A stretch of DNA of 64,000 nt, from NCBI RefSeq assembly GCF_014698965.1, contig NZ_JACXAE010000088.1, positions 22,171 through 86,170 of the forward strand, written 5' to 3'. The translations under genes and the position numbers were made by a program. Below the pieces are notes generated by a model. It was given only the letters and a program-made list of their open reading frames with translations. It made no database searches and was not told the origin of the DNA. Positions 1-6,893 of this stretch are shown here, in pieces (the stretch's first letter is position 1; each line of letters opens with the position of its first letter). This DNA is from Iningainema tapete BLCC-T55. Its GTDB lineage: Bacteria; Cyanobacteriota; Cyanobacteriia; Cyanobacteriales; Nostocaceae.

Positions 1-382
1 CGATTTCATAATCTACAAGGGCTGCAGTTAATTCTCCACATGCCGCATAATAATTTGCCCGATTGTTATATGCACTGACTAATTTGGGATTAAGTTGCAA
101 AGCTGTGTTATAATCTGTAATTGCTTTTTGCTGCTGTCCACTTTGGAAATAAATTAGACCTCTGTTGTTGTAATCTATGGCATTATGAGGAGAGCGGTCA
201 ATGAGTTGGCTCAACAGCGTGATCGCTTCTGTATAATTTCCTAATCGAGCTAATTTTAAAGCATAAGAGCGTAAGTAGCTGTCTTGAGCATTCAAGTCAC
301 TTTGAGTAACACCCGTATCATTAACAACTTTGCAGAGTTGGTTTTGCTTGTTACAAGATGGAAAAAATGATTGATTCTTCAT
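1..382 (-). CDS. TPR-repeat protein (3' part outside window)
   Basis: The reading frame starts at an ATG at 380-382 and runs off the left edge of the window. About 127 residues are visible. Two tetratricopeptide units can be read, with typical motifs such as AIDYNNRGLIYFQSG and LVSAYNNRANYYAACG. TPR arrays are protein-protein interaction scaffolds and the partner cannot be told from sequence. No signal peptide is evident at the N-terminus (MKNQSFFPSCNKQ). The C-terminus is missing, so further repeats or an added domain are possible. Confidence 0.75.
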   Translation of the reverse strand, partial: MKNQSFFPSCNKQNQLCKVVNDTGVTQSDLNAQDSYLRSYALKLARLGNYTEAITLLSQLIDRSPHNAIDYNNRGLIYFQSGQQQKAITDYNTALQLNPKLVSAYNNRANYYAACGELTAALVDYEI

Positions 383-760
383 ATCACCGTCCTACCTAAG
401 CTGCTTGCTCTTGTTGATAAACTTATATTTTTCGTTATGGAGTTGGTTTTGCCCCTGTGTCACTTATTAAGGTGTCTGAAAGTACCCAAAGTAACAGCAC
501 TCTTTTTTAATTGATGATTCAATCTAATATTTGATACTTCATCCCCAAGTCGAATTCCTGAAAAAATCAAAATAAATCTTGGAGATTACTCCAAAAGGAA
601 GATATTTCCACAAACTGGTAGAATGTCAATAAGCTGTCAAAGTAGTGAGTAGATAGGAGCAAGCACATCTTGTGCCTTGAGTGCTATATCTAACTCAAAA
701 CACATGAATTTCCTCATCTGAAATTTTTTAAGCAATTCTTAAGCTTTAAGAGAAATTATA
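383..760. other. intergenic region, divergent promoters expected
   Basis: This gap of about 380 bases lies between the leftward TPR gene and the rightward gene at 761. It is AT-rich, with no convincing reading frame and no tRNA-like or repeat structure that I could recognise. Promoters for both flanking genes should lie here, but I could not single out -35/-10 boxes with confidence. Confidence 0.5.
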
Positions 761-1225
761 ATGACAACTACAACTCCCTACCATAATGCTCCCGATTTAG
801 TACAAGATGATTACATCGTGATTGGTTTAGCAACCTGTTTTGTGAAGTTAGAGGGAGAAGTTCATCAAGTTGAAGTGATAGAACCCATTCCTTCAGCTGC
901 CTTAGAAGCCTTGCTTAAAGGTATTCCAACTTCTTATCAATTTGCTTGCGCCACAACTTTGGGATCTGTAATTAACGGTGAAGAACCCCAAAAATTAGCT
1001 CAGTTACCTGAATCGGCTCAATTTTGTGACGAATTTGTGGTAAGAGCGATCGCTACTGCTCGTACATACAAAAGTCATGAACAAGCTAAATCTTTAATTC
1101 CTCTTGGCTCTACATATAATGAGTTTAAATACTCAACTGAGCGTAAACGAGTTATAAATGCTACACGAGTTGTTACGAAGGAAGATAACATTAAGCAGCA
1201 TTCCCATACTCACAAAGTATTGTAA
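761..1225 (+). CDS. conserved hypothetical protein, 154 aa
   Basis: I do not recognise a named domain. The protein is soluble and mixed in composition, with an ordered-looking core (residues 15-110) and a polar, basic C-terminal tail rich in Lys, Arg and His. The start ATG follows an A/G-rich stretch (TAAGAGAAATTATA) that gives only a weak ribosome binding site. It is a single-gene unit, closed by the strong hairpin at 1235-1265. The HIP1-type octamer inside the gene and base composition like its neighbours argue against recent transfer. Confidence 0.6.
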   Translation: MTTTTPYHNAPDLVQDDYIVIGLATCFVKLEGEVHQVEVIEPIPSAALEALLKGIPTSYQFACATTLGSVINGEEPQKLAQLPESAQFCDEFVVRAIATARTYKSHEQAKSLIPLGSTYNEFKYSTERKRVINATRVVTKEDNIKQHSHTHKVL

Positions 1226-1234
1226 TTAGCTATA

Positions 1235-1265
1235 GATACCCGACTTCTTAAAGAAGTCGGGTATC
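1235..1265. terminator. bidirectional terminator-like hairpin
   Basis: GATACCCGACTTCTT is followed one base later by its exact complement AAGAAGTCGGGTATC. This gives a near-perfect 15-bp stem between the convergent genes at 761-1225 (+) and 1279-1770 (-). A run of T on either side is weak. A related hairpin with AGATCCCC/GGGGATCT arms occurs at 49393-49426, so this may be a dispersed palindrome used as a terminator. Confidence 0.6.
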
Positions 1266-1278
1266 TGCTGCCTTCTTT

Positions 1279-1770
1279 CTAACGGTAATTGGTGAATTGC
1301 AAAGCAACAGATAAATCTTCTTGCTTCAAGCGTTGAATAACAGATTGCAATTCGTCTTTATCTTTAGCAGTCACACGTACAGCATCTCCTTGAATAGAAG
1401 ATTGTACCTTTTTAAATTCGTCACGAATCAACTTAGAAATTTGTTTAGCGATTTCTTGAGGGATACCTTTTTTGAGTTTAACTTCTTGACGAACGCGACT
1501 ACCGCTTGCTGATTCTACTGTAGCAAAATCAAAGATTTTTTGAGAGAGGTTGCGCTTAGCAGCTTTTTCTCGCAATATTGTGTGTACAGATTCTAATGTG
1601 AACTCACTGTCAGTATTAATAGTAATACTTTGTTCACCCAATTCAACAGTAGTTTGAGTATCTTTTAGATCGTAACGACCTTTAATGTCGCGCACAGTTT
1701 GGTCAACAGCGTTAACTAACTCTTGTCGATCAAAATCACTTACAATGTCAAATGAATACGTAGAAGCCAT
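1279..1770 (-). CDS. yajQ: YajQ family nucleotide/c-di-GMP-binding protein
   Basis: The 163-residue protein matches the YajQ (DUF520/UPF0234) family along its whole length. It begins with the hallmark [20 protein letters not shown] and ends in the typical VALQFTNYR. The family has two ferredoxin-like domains. Some members bind cyclic di-GMP and others bind nucleic acid or nucleotides, so the exact ligand here is not established. The length is normal and the start is fixed by conservation. It is monocistronic and convergent with the upstream gene across the 1235-1265 hairpin. Confidence 0.88.
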   Translation of the reverse strand: MASTYSFDIVSDFDRQELVNAVDQTVRDIKGRYDLKDTQTTVELGEQSITINTDSEFTLESVHTILREKAAKRNLSQKIFDFATVESASGSRVRQEVKLKKGIPQEIAKQISKLIRDEFKKVQSSIQGDAVRVTAKDKDELQSVIQRLKQEDLSVALQFTNYR

Positions 1771-1849
1771 GGAAGATTAAGTAATGTAAAGTAGTACGGC
1801 AGCAGCCGCAATAGAGTATAAAAAAATAGCCATTGCTAATTGTTGATTG

Positions 1850-1905
1850 TTCTATATCCATTAGCCATTAGCTATTAGCTATTAGCTATTAGCTAAGGAC
1901 TAATG
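1850..1905. repeat. TTAGCTATTAGCTATT-type simple repeats
   Basis: Short, imperfect direct repeats built from TTAGCCATTAGC and TTAGCTA units fill the gap between two minus-strand genes. The same low-complexity pattern recurs at about 6840-6890, 31040-31125 and 48140-48225, always between genes. It is a dispersed intergenic repeat type common in filamentous cyanobacteria. No function is evident. Confidence 0.6.
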
Positions 1906-1906
1906 A

Positions 1907-2410
1907 CTAATCGAAGTAGAATAGTGTTACTACTTTTCTTTGTTCTTCTGCATCTTTACAGCTTTGGAGCAAAGTGCGACTGTCATGAAAAGCAAAGCAA
2001 ACTAGTTGCTGGCAACGCGAGATAATCTCTTTGTTGCACAAGTAACTAGCTTCGGCGAGGGAAAGATGATCGTTGCCAGGATTTTCCACTAGGTGCATTA
2101 CCTGTTCTAGATGTTGGCGAGATTCATAAGGTTGGCGTTCCAAACTTTGAGGTAGAATCACTGTCAACAAATTGGCATCAGCCCGCATTGCTCCCTTAAT
2201 GGCAGCTAAATTGGTTCCTGTCGCACCAGAAGTGATAATTCGATTTCCTGATAAAACCAGCGCGTAGATCATCATCTCAATCAGATTTTGATGGGTGATC
2301 GGAACATGGCGCGAACCCAGTACAGCAATGCGCTTAGAACCGGTTTGCTGGATTGTCGCCAGTTCTTGCGCTAGTGTGTCTACGTTAATAAGGTCTATTG
2401 ATTGGCTCAA
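1907..2410 (-). CDS. SLOG-superfamily (DprA/LOG-like) Rossmann protein
   Basis: This is a 167-residue protein with a Rossmann-like nucleotide-binding core. The strand and loop RIAVLGSRHV (residues 27-36) is followed by a glycine-rich IITSGATGTNLAA segment (about 58-70), as in the SLOG superfamily of DprA, Smf and LOG proteins. The region NDHLSLAEASYLCNKEII fits the later ligand-binding part of the fold. It lacks the winged helix of full DprA and is much shorter, so a role in DNA uptake is not supported. A nucleotide or nucleotide-derived ligand is inferred from the fold only. Confidence 0.6.
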   Translation of the reverse strand: MSQSIDLINVDTLAQELATIQQTGSKRIAVLGSRHVPITHQNLIEMMIYALVLSGNRIITSGATGTNLAAIKGAMRADANLLTVILPQSLERQPYESRQHLEQVMHLVENPGNDHLSLAEASYLCNKEIISRCQQLVCFAFHDSRTLLQSCKDAEEQRKVVTLFYFD

Positions 2411-2557
2411 AGACGGAAGATTGGCAGATTAAACGACCTAGATATTTTAGCAAACTAAGGGTGGCTACCCTCAAGGTATTTGTTCTAAAAAAGTAGCATT
2501 TCTTGATGGAGGGTAGAGGAGTAGGGGAAAGACCCCCACTTCCTGTTAAACTAATTA

Positions 2558-3679
2558 CTATGGCAACGACAACGCCGGATTGAGATCCAATAAAGTGAGT
2601 AAGCGTTTGAGGTCAAAATGTTCAGCCATTAGATGCCGAATATAATGAACTTTAATTGGTTCATGAACACGCACGCTACCAAAAGTACGGTCAATAATTT
2701 CTACAGTGGTGAGAGTGTCTAAATCAACCGACAAAATCGGAATTTCTAGTTCTTCGGCACGGTGAAGGATAAAAGAGGGAGGAGGTAGTTGTCCAGTCAG
2801 GATTAAGCATTGAGTGGAAGTTTCCAAAGCCGCTTGCTGAATTTCTACACGATCGCCTCCTGTAACTACTGCCATATTACGGCGTAGACGGAAATATTTC
2901 ACCGCCGCATTAACATTCATTGCGCCAATCGCTAAACTTTCGACCATTAAATCTAAGCGATCGCCACGGCAAAGAACTTCTGCCTTGAGCTGGTGTACTA
3001 GTTCCCTAACGCTGACACTACGTAACAACTCGCTTTTCGGCAGTATTCCTAGTATTGGAATACCATGCTGTTCTAGAAATAAACGAATATTAGCATTAAC
3101 CGCTTGTAGTTGTTGTGCGGGAACATCGTTGATGACAGCACCAATTAGGCGATCGCCCAAACGCTGTTTAGCCGACAACAAGGGTTCTACCGAGAGGAGC
3201 GATTTATAACGAGCTACCAAAAGTACAGCCGCATCAACAACAGAAGCTACCTGTGGCAAGGACAAGCCAAATAAACTGCCTTCTTCTAGATTACCAGGAC
3301 CCTCTAGCAATACTAAATTTCCCCAGGACATTTGTAGATATTGCCTTAGAGACTGGTGATAATCGGTTTGATCTTCACCTCGTAGACGTTTTTGCACAGC
3401 TACTTCATCTAAAGCCAGCAACGTGGGTGCAACTCTATTTTCGTTGAGATTAAGGTTTTCGACAATGAACTGAACATCTTCCTCAACCAAAGTTCCTTGA
3501 AACTCTCGCAAACAAGTACCCAATGGTTTACCGTAGGCAATATCCAATCCTGTCTGCTGTAGCTGATAAGCCAAGCCCAAAACCGTTGCTGATTTACCGC
3601 TGTAAGCCTCCGTCGATCCAATTAGTAAAAATTTAGCTGATTTTGGCACACCTGCACTCCTAATTTCAATCTTGTCCAC
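2558..3679 (-). CDS. BioD-like P-loop / DRTGG-domain protein (Pta N-terminal-like)
   Basis: The 373-residue protein has an N-terminal P-loop domain of the dethiobiotin synthetase/CobQ type (LLIGSTEAYSGKSATVLGLA, about residues 18-37). It also has a C-terminal DRTGG domain (about 215-330, with VVTGGDRVEIQQAALE). This is the arrangement seen in the regulatory half of long phosphotransacetylases and in stand-alone cyanobacterial proteins annotated as phosphotransacetylase family. The catalytic acetyltransferase domain is absent, so enzyme activity should not be assumed. A nucleotide-sensing or regulatory role is an inference. Length and composition are normal for the family. Confidence 0.75.
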   Translation of the reverse strand: MDKIEIRSAGVPKSAKFLLIGSTEAYSGKSATVLGLAYQLQQTGLDIAYGKPLGTCLREFQGTLVEEDVQFIVENLNLNENRVAPTLLALDEVAVQKRLRGEDQTDYHQSLRQYLQMSWGNLVLLEGPGNLEEGSLFGLSLPQVASVVDAAVLLVARYKSLLSVEPLLSAKQRLGDRLIGAVINDVPAQQLQAVNANIRLFLEQHGIPILGILPKSELLRSVSVRELVHQLKAEVLCRGDRLDLMVESLAIGAMNVNAAVKYFRLRRNMAVVTGGDRVEIQQAALETSTQCLILTGQLPPPSFILHRAEELEIPILSVDLDTLTTVEIIDRTFGSVRVHEPIKVHYIRHLMAEHFDLKRLLTLLDLNPALSLP

Positions 3680-3768
3680 AGAACGCAGCTAGACATTTAC
3701 TAAATTTTATGTCGAAGTTAGCTTTGATAGGAAAATACTGCCTCGAATGGTAGAGAAGTTCGGCATCT

Positions 3769-3877
3769 CGTTCCCTGGTTCCACCTGGGAATGCCTGTTT
3801 AGTGGCTCTGCCACTTGCTCAGGTGGAGAAGGCAGAGCCTCCAAGGAATGCATTCCCATGCTGAGCATGGGAACCAG
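3769..3877. repeat. dispersed palindromic repeat (GTTCCCAGG/CCTGGGAA type)
   Basis: This is a compound of inverted repeats. GTTCCctgGTTCCacctGGGAA is followed by GGCTCTGCC/GGCAGAGCC arms and GCATTCCCATGC/GCATGGGAAC arms. Related elements occur at 21541-21622, 29453-29506, 31555-31604 and 47593-47643, all between genes. It is probably a REP- or MITE-like family, since the elements share the modules GGAGGC-tctgc-CTCC and TTCCCAGgCTGaGCcTGGGAA. Confidence 0.7.
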
Positions 3878-3899
3878 ATACGGCAAAAACATGGTACAC

Positions 3900-3923
3900 A
3901 CGTTCCGGCGGAACGTCTCTACG
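3900..3923. repeat. 30-bp palindrome family, truncated copy
   Basis: ACGTTCCGGCGGAACGTCTC is the core and right arm of the palindrome found at least 12 times in the window. The left TGTAGAG end is missing here. The copy abuts the stop codon of the gene at 3919-4305, so the repeat overlaps the 3' end of that coding sequence. Confidence 0.75.
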
Positions 3924-4305
3924 AACTAACTAAATCTTCTATACGCAGCAATTTGCGGTAGAATGTTTGGGAAAAATCAATTACACGATAACGTTTACTA
4001 TTTTCTAAAAGTTCTATTAAAAAATTAATAAACTCGAAACTTGTAATCATGACTTCATAACTGAGTTCCGCGTTGCCGTCAAACTGTAGGCGGCAACGAG
4101 TTAAGTCTAAAGGCAAGGTGGCGACATTCCAACTAGCGACAAAAGGAATGTTATCGCTACCTTCGATTTTACGCTGTCCTTCCAAAACGCCTTTTTGATA
4201 CACGCTGATTGCGTAAGGTAACAAATTACGTTTACTACCTTGAATATATGGCAAGTAGACACTTGCTTGTTGCGCATTTGCAGGCTGAATTTGTTCTAAA
4301 GACAC
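3919..4305 (-). CDS. ebsA: EbsA-like type IV pilus biogenesis factor
   Basis: This is a 128-residue cyanobacterial protein with no transmembrane segment. Its N-terminal pattern (QIQPANAQQASVYLPYIQG) and the segments LTRCRLQFDGNAELSYEV and VIDFSQTFYRKLLRIEDL fit what I recall of the EbsA family. In Synechococcus elongatus that family acts with Hfq and PilB in type IV pilus assembly and biofilm self-suppression. The assignment is from recognition of family pattern, not a search. The last codons overlap the truncated palindrome at 3900-3923. It is divergent from the radical SAM gene, with a 90-bp shared promoter region. Confidence 0.55.
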   Translation of the reverse strand: MSLEQIQPANAQQASVYLPYIQGSKRNLLPYAISVYQKGVLEGQRKIEGSDNIPFVASWNVATLPLDLTRCRLQFDGNAELSYEVMITSFEFINFLIELLENSKRYRVIDFSQTFYRKLLRIEDLVSS

Positions 4306-4396
4306 AATTTGTACTCCTCAAGTTGGATGACAAGAGTTCTGTGTTAGTGTTTTTACTAGTATTCCCAAAAAATGTTCAATCAAACATAACTTGCAG

Positions 4397-5467
4397 ATGC
4401 AGTCAATCCAAAACCAAAATCCAAAATTGGTTGACTGTTGGTTAACTCCGTTTCAATATGTCTTAAGGAAAACTTTGCGCTTATTTCATAGTATGGCTCC
4501 ACTGGCTGCAAACTACTACTTGACATACCGCTGTAATGCACGGTGTCATTTTTGTAACATTTGGGCATTAGAACCAGGACAAGAAGCTGATTTTGAAACC
4601 ATTAAACGTAATTTGACAGATTTACGCCGTTTAGGAGTCAAATATGTGGATTTTACGGGTGGTGAACCTTTGCTACGACAAGATGTTGGAGAAATTTATA
4701 CGGAGGCGAAAGAACAAGGTTTTTATACCAGCATAACGACGAATACCATTCTGTATCCAAAGAAAGCCACACAGATTCAAGGCTTGGTGGACTTTTTGAA
4801 TTTTTCTTTGGATGGTGCTGATGCAGAAACTCACGATCATTCACGTGGTGTAAAGATTTTTGACACACTGGTAGAATCGGTGAAAATTGCTAAATCATTG
4901 GGAGAATACCCAGTTCTCAATCACACCGTTACTGCCCAAAATTATTCGCGGATTGATGAAATTGGTGAGTTAGGCAAACAACTAGGTGTTCGAGTGTGGC
5001 TCAACCCAGCTTTTACAGCACACGATCACTACAACTCAAATAAGAATCCTACCCCCGAAATGGTAGCGGCAATAGAAGCTACTGCTAAGAAATATAAAAA
5101 TGTCGGGTACAATAAGGCAGCACTGGCTTTTATTGAAGCTGGAGGCAATGACACCAAAAATCCTCGCTGTAAAGCGGTGGATGCTGTCATTGCTATTTCT
5201 CCTAATGACGAACTGCTGCTACCTTGTTACCACTTCGCCCAAACCGGAATTCCGATTCAGGGACGATTGTACGATTTATATCGAGAGTCGCAAGAAGTGG
5301 AAAATTACCGCACTTCTCAAGGTAAGCTAAAGGTTTGTGAGGGTTGCACTGTTTGGTGTTACCTGATACCCAGCTTCTTTATGGGTGTAGATAAATATTG
5401 GTGGTTGAATCAAGTGACCTATGCCAGCGAATTCCTGGCCCGAAAACGATTCCTACAACGAGTTTGA
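4397..5467 (+). CDS. radical SAM protein with SPASM-like C-terminal cysteines
   Basis: The protein of about 356 residues carries the radical SAM cluster motif CNARCHFC (CxxxCxxC). It continues with TGGEPLLRQD, the usual GGE loop that contacts the methionine moiety of SAM. Near the C-terminus LLPCYHF and VCEGCTVWCYL supply at least four further cysteines, as in SPASM/twitch domains that bind a second FeS cluster. I chose the ATG at 4397. A TTG at 4391 or the ATG at 4493 (MAPLAAN) are alternatives. The 3' end overlaps the glycosyltransferase gene, suggesting a shared transcript and pathway. The substrate is unknown. Confidence 0.8.
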   Translation: MQSIQNQNPKLVDCWLTPFQYVLRKTLRLFHSMAPLAANYYLTYRCNARCHFCNIWALEPGQEADFETIKRNLTDLRRLGVKYVDFTGGEPLLRQDVGEIYTEAKEQGFYTSITTNTILYPKKATQIQGLVDFLNFSLDGADAETHDHSRGVKIFDTLVESVKIAKSLGEYPVLNHTVTAQNYSRIDEIGELGKQLGVRVWLNPAFTAHDHYNSNKNPTPEMVAAIEATAKKYKNVGYNKAALAFIEAGGNDTKNPRCKAVDAVIAISPNDELLLPCYHFAQTGIPIQGRLYDLYRESQEVENYRTSQGKLKVCEGCTVWCYLIPSFFMGVDKYWWLNQVTYASEFLARKRFLQRV

Positions 5468-6824
5468 GCCGCTTAATTCTCTATTTTCTGACCTTTCAGA
5501 AGAAGAGGAGTCGATGGAAGAGGCACTAAATTCTCTGTCTCTTCCATCCCGGTTTAAAGCTCGTAGACGCAAAGCCGCTCTAGTTTTGACGATGGTCTGG
5601 AGCGGTACAATCGCTTTGCATATAGCTTCTTGGGGTTCTTTGTTAGTATTAGGGCTAACCACTATAATCGGGATTCATGCCCTGGTTGTGGTGCTAGCTA
5701 AACCCCGCCACGCTAGCGTTGAAATACAAGCGGATTTTCCTTATGTATCCTTGTTAGTGGCAGCGAAAAATGAAGAAGCAGTTATTGGCAATTTAGTCAA
5801 GAATCTTTGTAGCTTGGAATATCCCAAAGAACGCTACGAAGTCTGGATAATTGACGATAACAGCAGCGATAAAACGCCGCAATTATTAGCTGAAATAGCA
5901 CAAGAATACGAAAACCTGAAAGTTTTGCGCCGTAAAAGCAATGCAAGTGGCGGAAAGTCAGGGGCATTGAATCAAGTACTACCACTATGTCAAGGTGACA
6001 TAGTAGCAGTGTTTGATGCAGATGCTCAGGTAACATCTGATTTGCTGTTGCGGGTAATACCTTTGTTTCAACAAGAAAAACTAGGGGCGGTGCAAGTGCG
6101 CAAAGCGATCGCCAATAGCTCAGAAAATTTTTGGACAAAGGGACAAGCCGCAGAAATGGCACTGGATATTTTTTACCAGCAGCAACGAGCAGCAATTGGT
6201 GGGATCGCTGAATTACGTGGTAACGGTCAATTTGTCCGGCGCAAAGCACTTATCAGATGCGGTGGCTGGAATGAGGAAACTATTACAGATGATTTAGATC
6301 TGACTTTCCGTTTACATCTAGATCAGTGGGATATTGACTGCTTGTTATATCCAGCTGTCAATGAAGAAGGTGTAACTAGTGCGATCGCTTTGTGGCATCA
6401 GCGTAACCGTTGGGCAGAAGGCGGATATCAGCGGTATTTGGATTACTGGGATCTCATTTTGCGCAACCGTATGGGTACACGCAAAACTTGGGATCTGCTC
6501 ATGTTTATGTTCATCCAGTACATCTTACCTACTGCTGCATTACCAGATCTTTTAATGGCAATTACCCGTCATCGTCCTCCAATCCTCAGCCCTGTAACTG
6601 GTTTAACAGTTACTTTGTCTATGGCATGGATGTTTGCTGGATTAAAGCGAATACGTCAAAATCAAGATCTCAAAATTTCTACTTATTTTCTGTTATTATT
6701 TCAAACGCTTCGTAGTACTTTATACATGATTCATTGGGTATTAGTAGTTACCAGTACTACTGCCCGCATGTCAGTTAGACCAAAGCGATTGAAATGGGTG
6801 AAAACAATTCACCAAGGAAAGTAG
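5421..6824 (+). CDS. family 2 glycosyltransferase, membrane-bound
   Basis: This is a processive-type GT2 enzyme. N-terminal hydrophobic segments (about residues 50-95) precede the GT-A core with WIIDDNSSDKTPQ, the metal-binding FDADAQ (DxD), the acceptor TDDLDLTFRLH and the QRNRWAEGG motif (QxxRW). C-terminal membrane helices follow (about 355-450). It resembles cellulose/chitin/hyaluronan synthase-like transferases and would use a nucleotide sugar at the cytoplasmic membrane. The ATG at 5421 overlaps the radical SAM gene by 47 bp. An internal ATG at 5514 (MEEALNSL) would remove most of the overlap. The product is unknown. Confidence 0.85.
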   Translation: MPANSWPENDSYNEFEPLNSLFSDLSEEEESMEEALNSLSLPSRFKARRRKAALVLTMVWSGTIALHIASWGSLLVLGLTTIIGIHALVVVLAKPRHASVEIQADFPYVSLLVAAKNEEAVIGNLVKNLCSLEYPKERYEVWIIDDNSSDKTPQLLAEIAQEYENLKVLRRKSNASGGKSGALNQVLPLCQGDIVAVFDADAQVTSDLLLRVIPLFQQEKLGAVQVRKAIANSSENFWTKGQAAEMALDIFYQQQRAAIGGIAELRGNGQFVRRKALIRCGGWNEETITDDLDLTFRLHLDQWDIDCLLYPAVNEEGVTSAIALWHQRNRWAEGGYQRYLDYWDLILRNRMGTRKTWDLLMFMFIQYILPTAALPDLLMAITRHRPPILSPVTGLTVTLSMAWMFAGLKRIRQNQDLKISTYFLLLFQTLRSTLYMIHWVLVVTSTTARMSVRPKRLKWVKTIHQGK

Positions 6825-6827
6825 CTT

Positions 6828-6893
6828 ATGGTTAATTGTTGATTGTTAATGGTTAAGATTAATTAACAATTAACAATTAGCAATTAGCAAATC
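6828..6893. repeat. TTAATTGTTGATTGTTAA-type intergenic repeat
   Basis: Tandem and inverted TTAATTGTTG and AACAATTAGCAATTAG units lie between the convergent glycosyltransferase and dnaX genes. They can form a long AT-rich hairpin that may help termination. Confidence 0.55.

Noticed and set aside
3747..3929. 60-codon plus-strand frame at 3747
   Set aside because: It lies wholly in the palindromic repeat cluster and has no homology or ribosome site.
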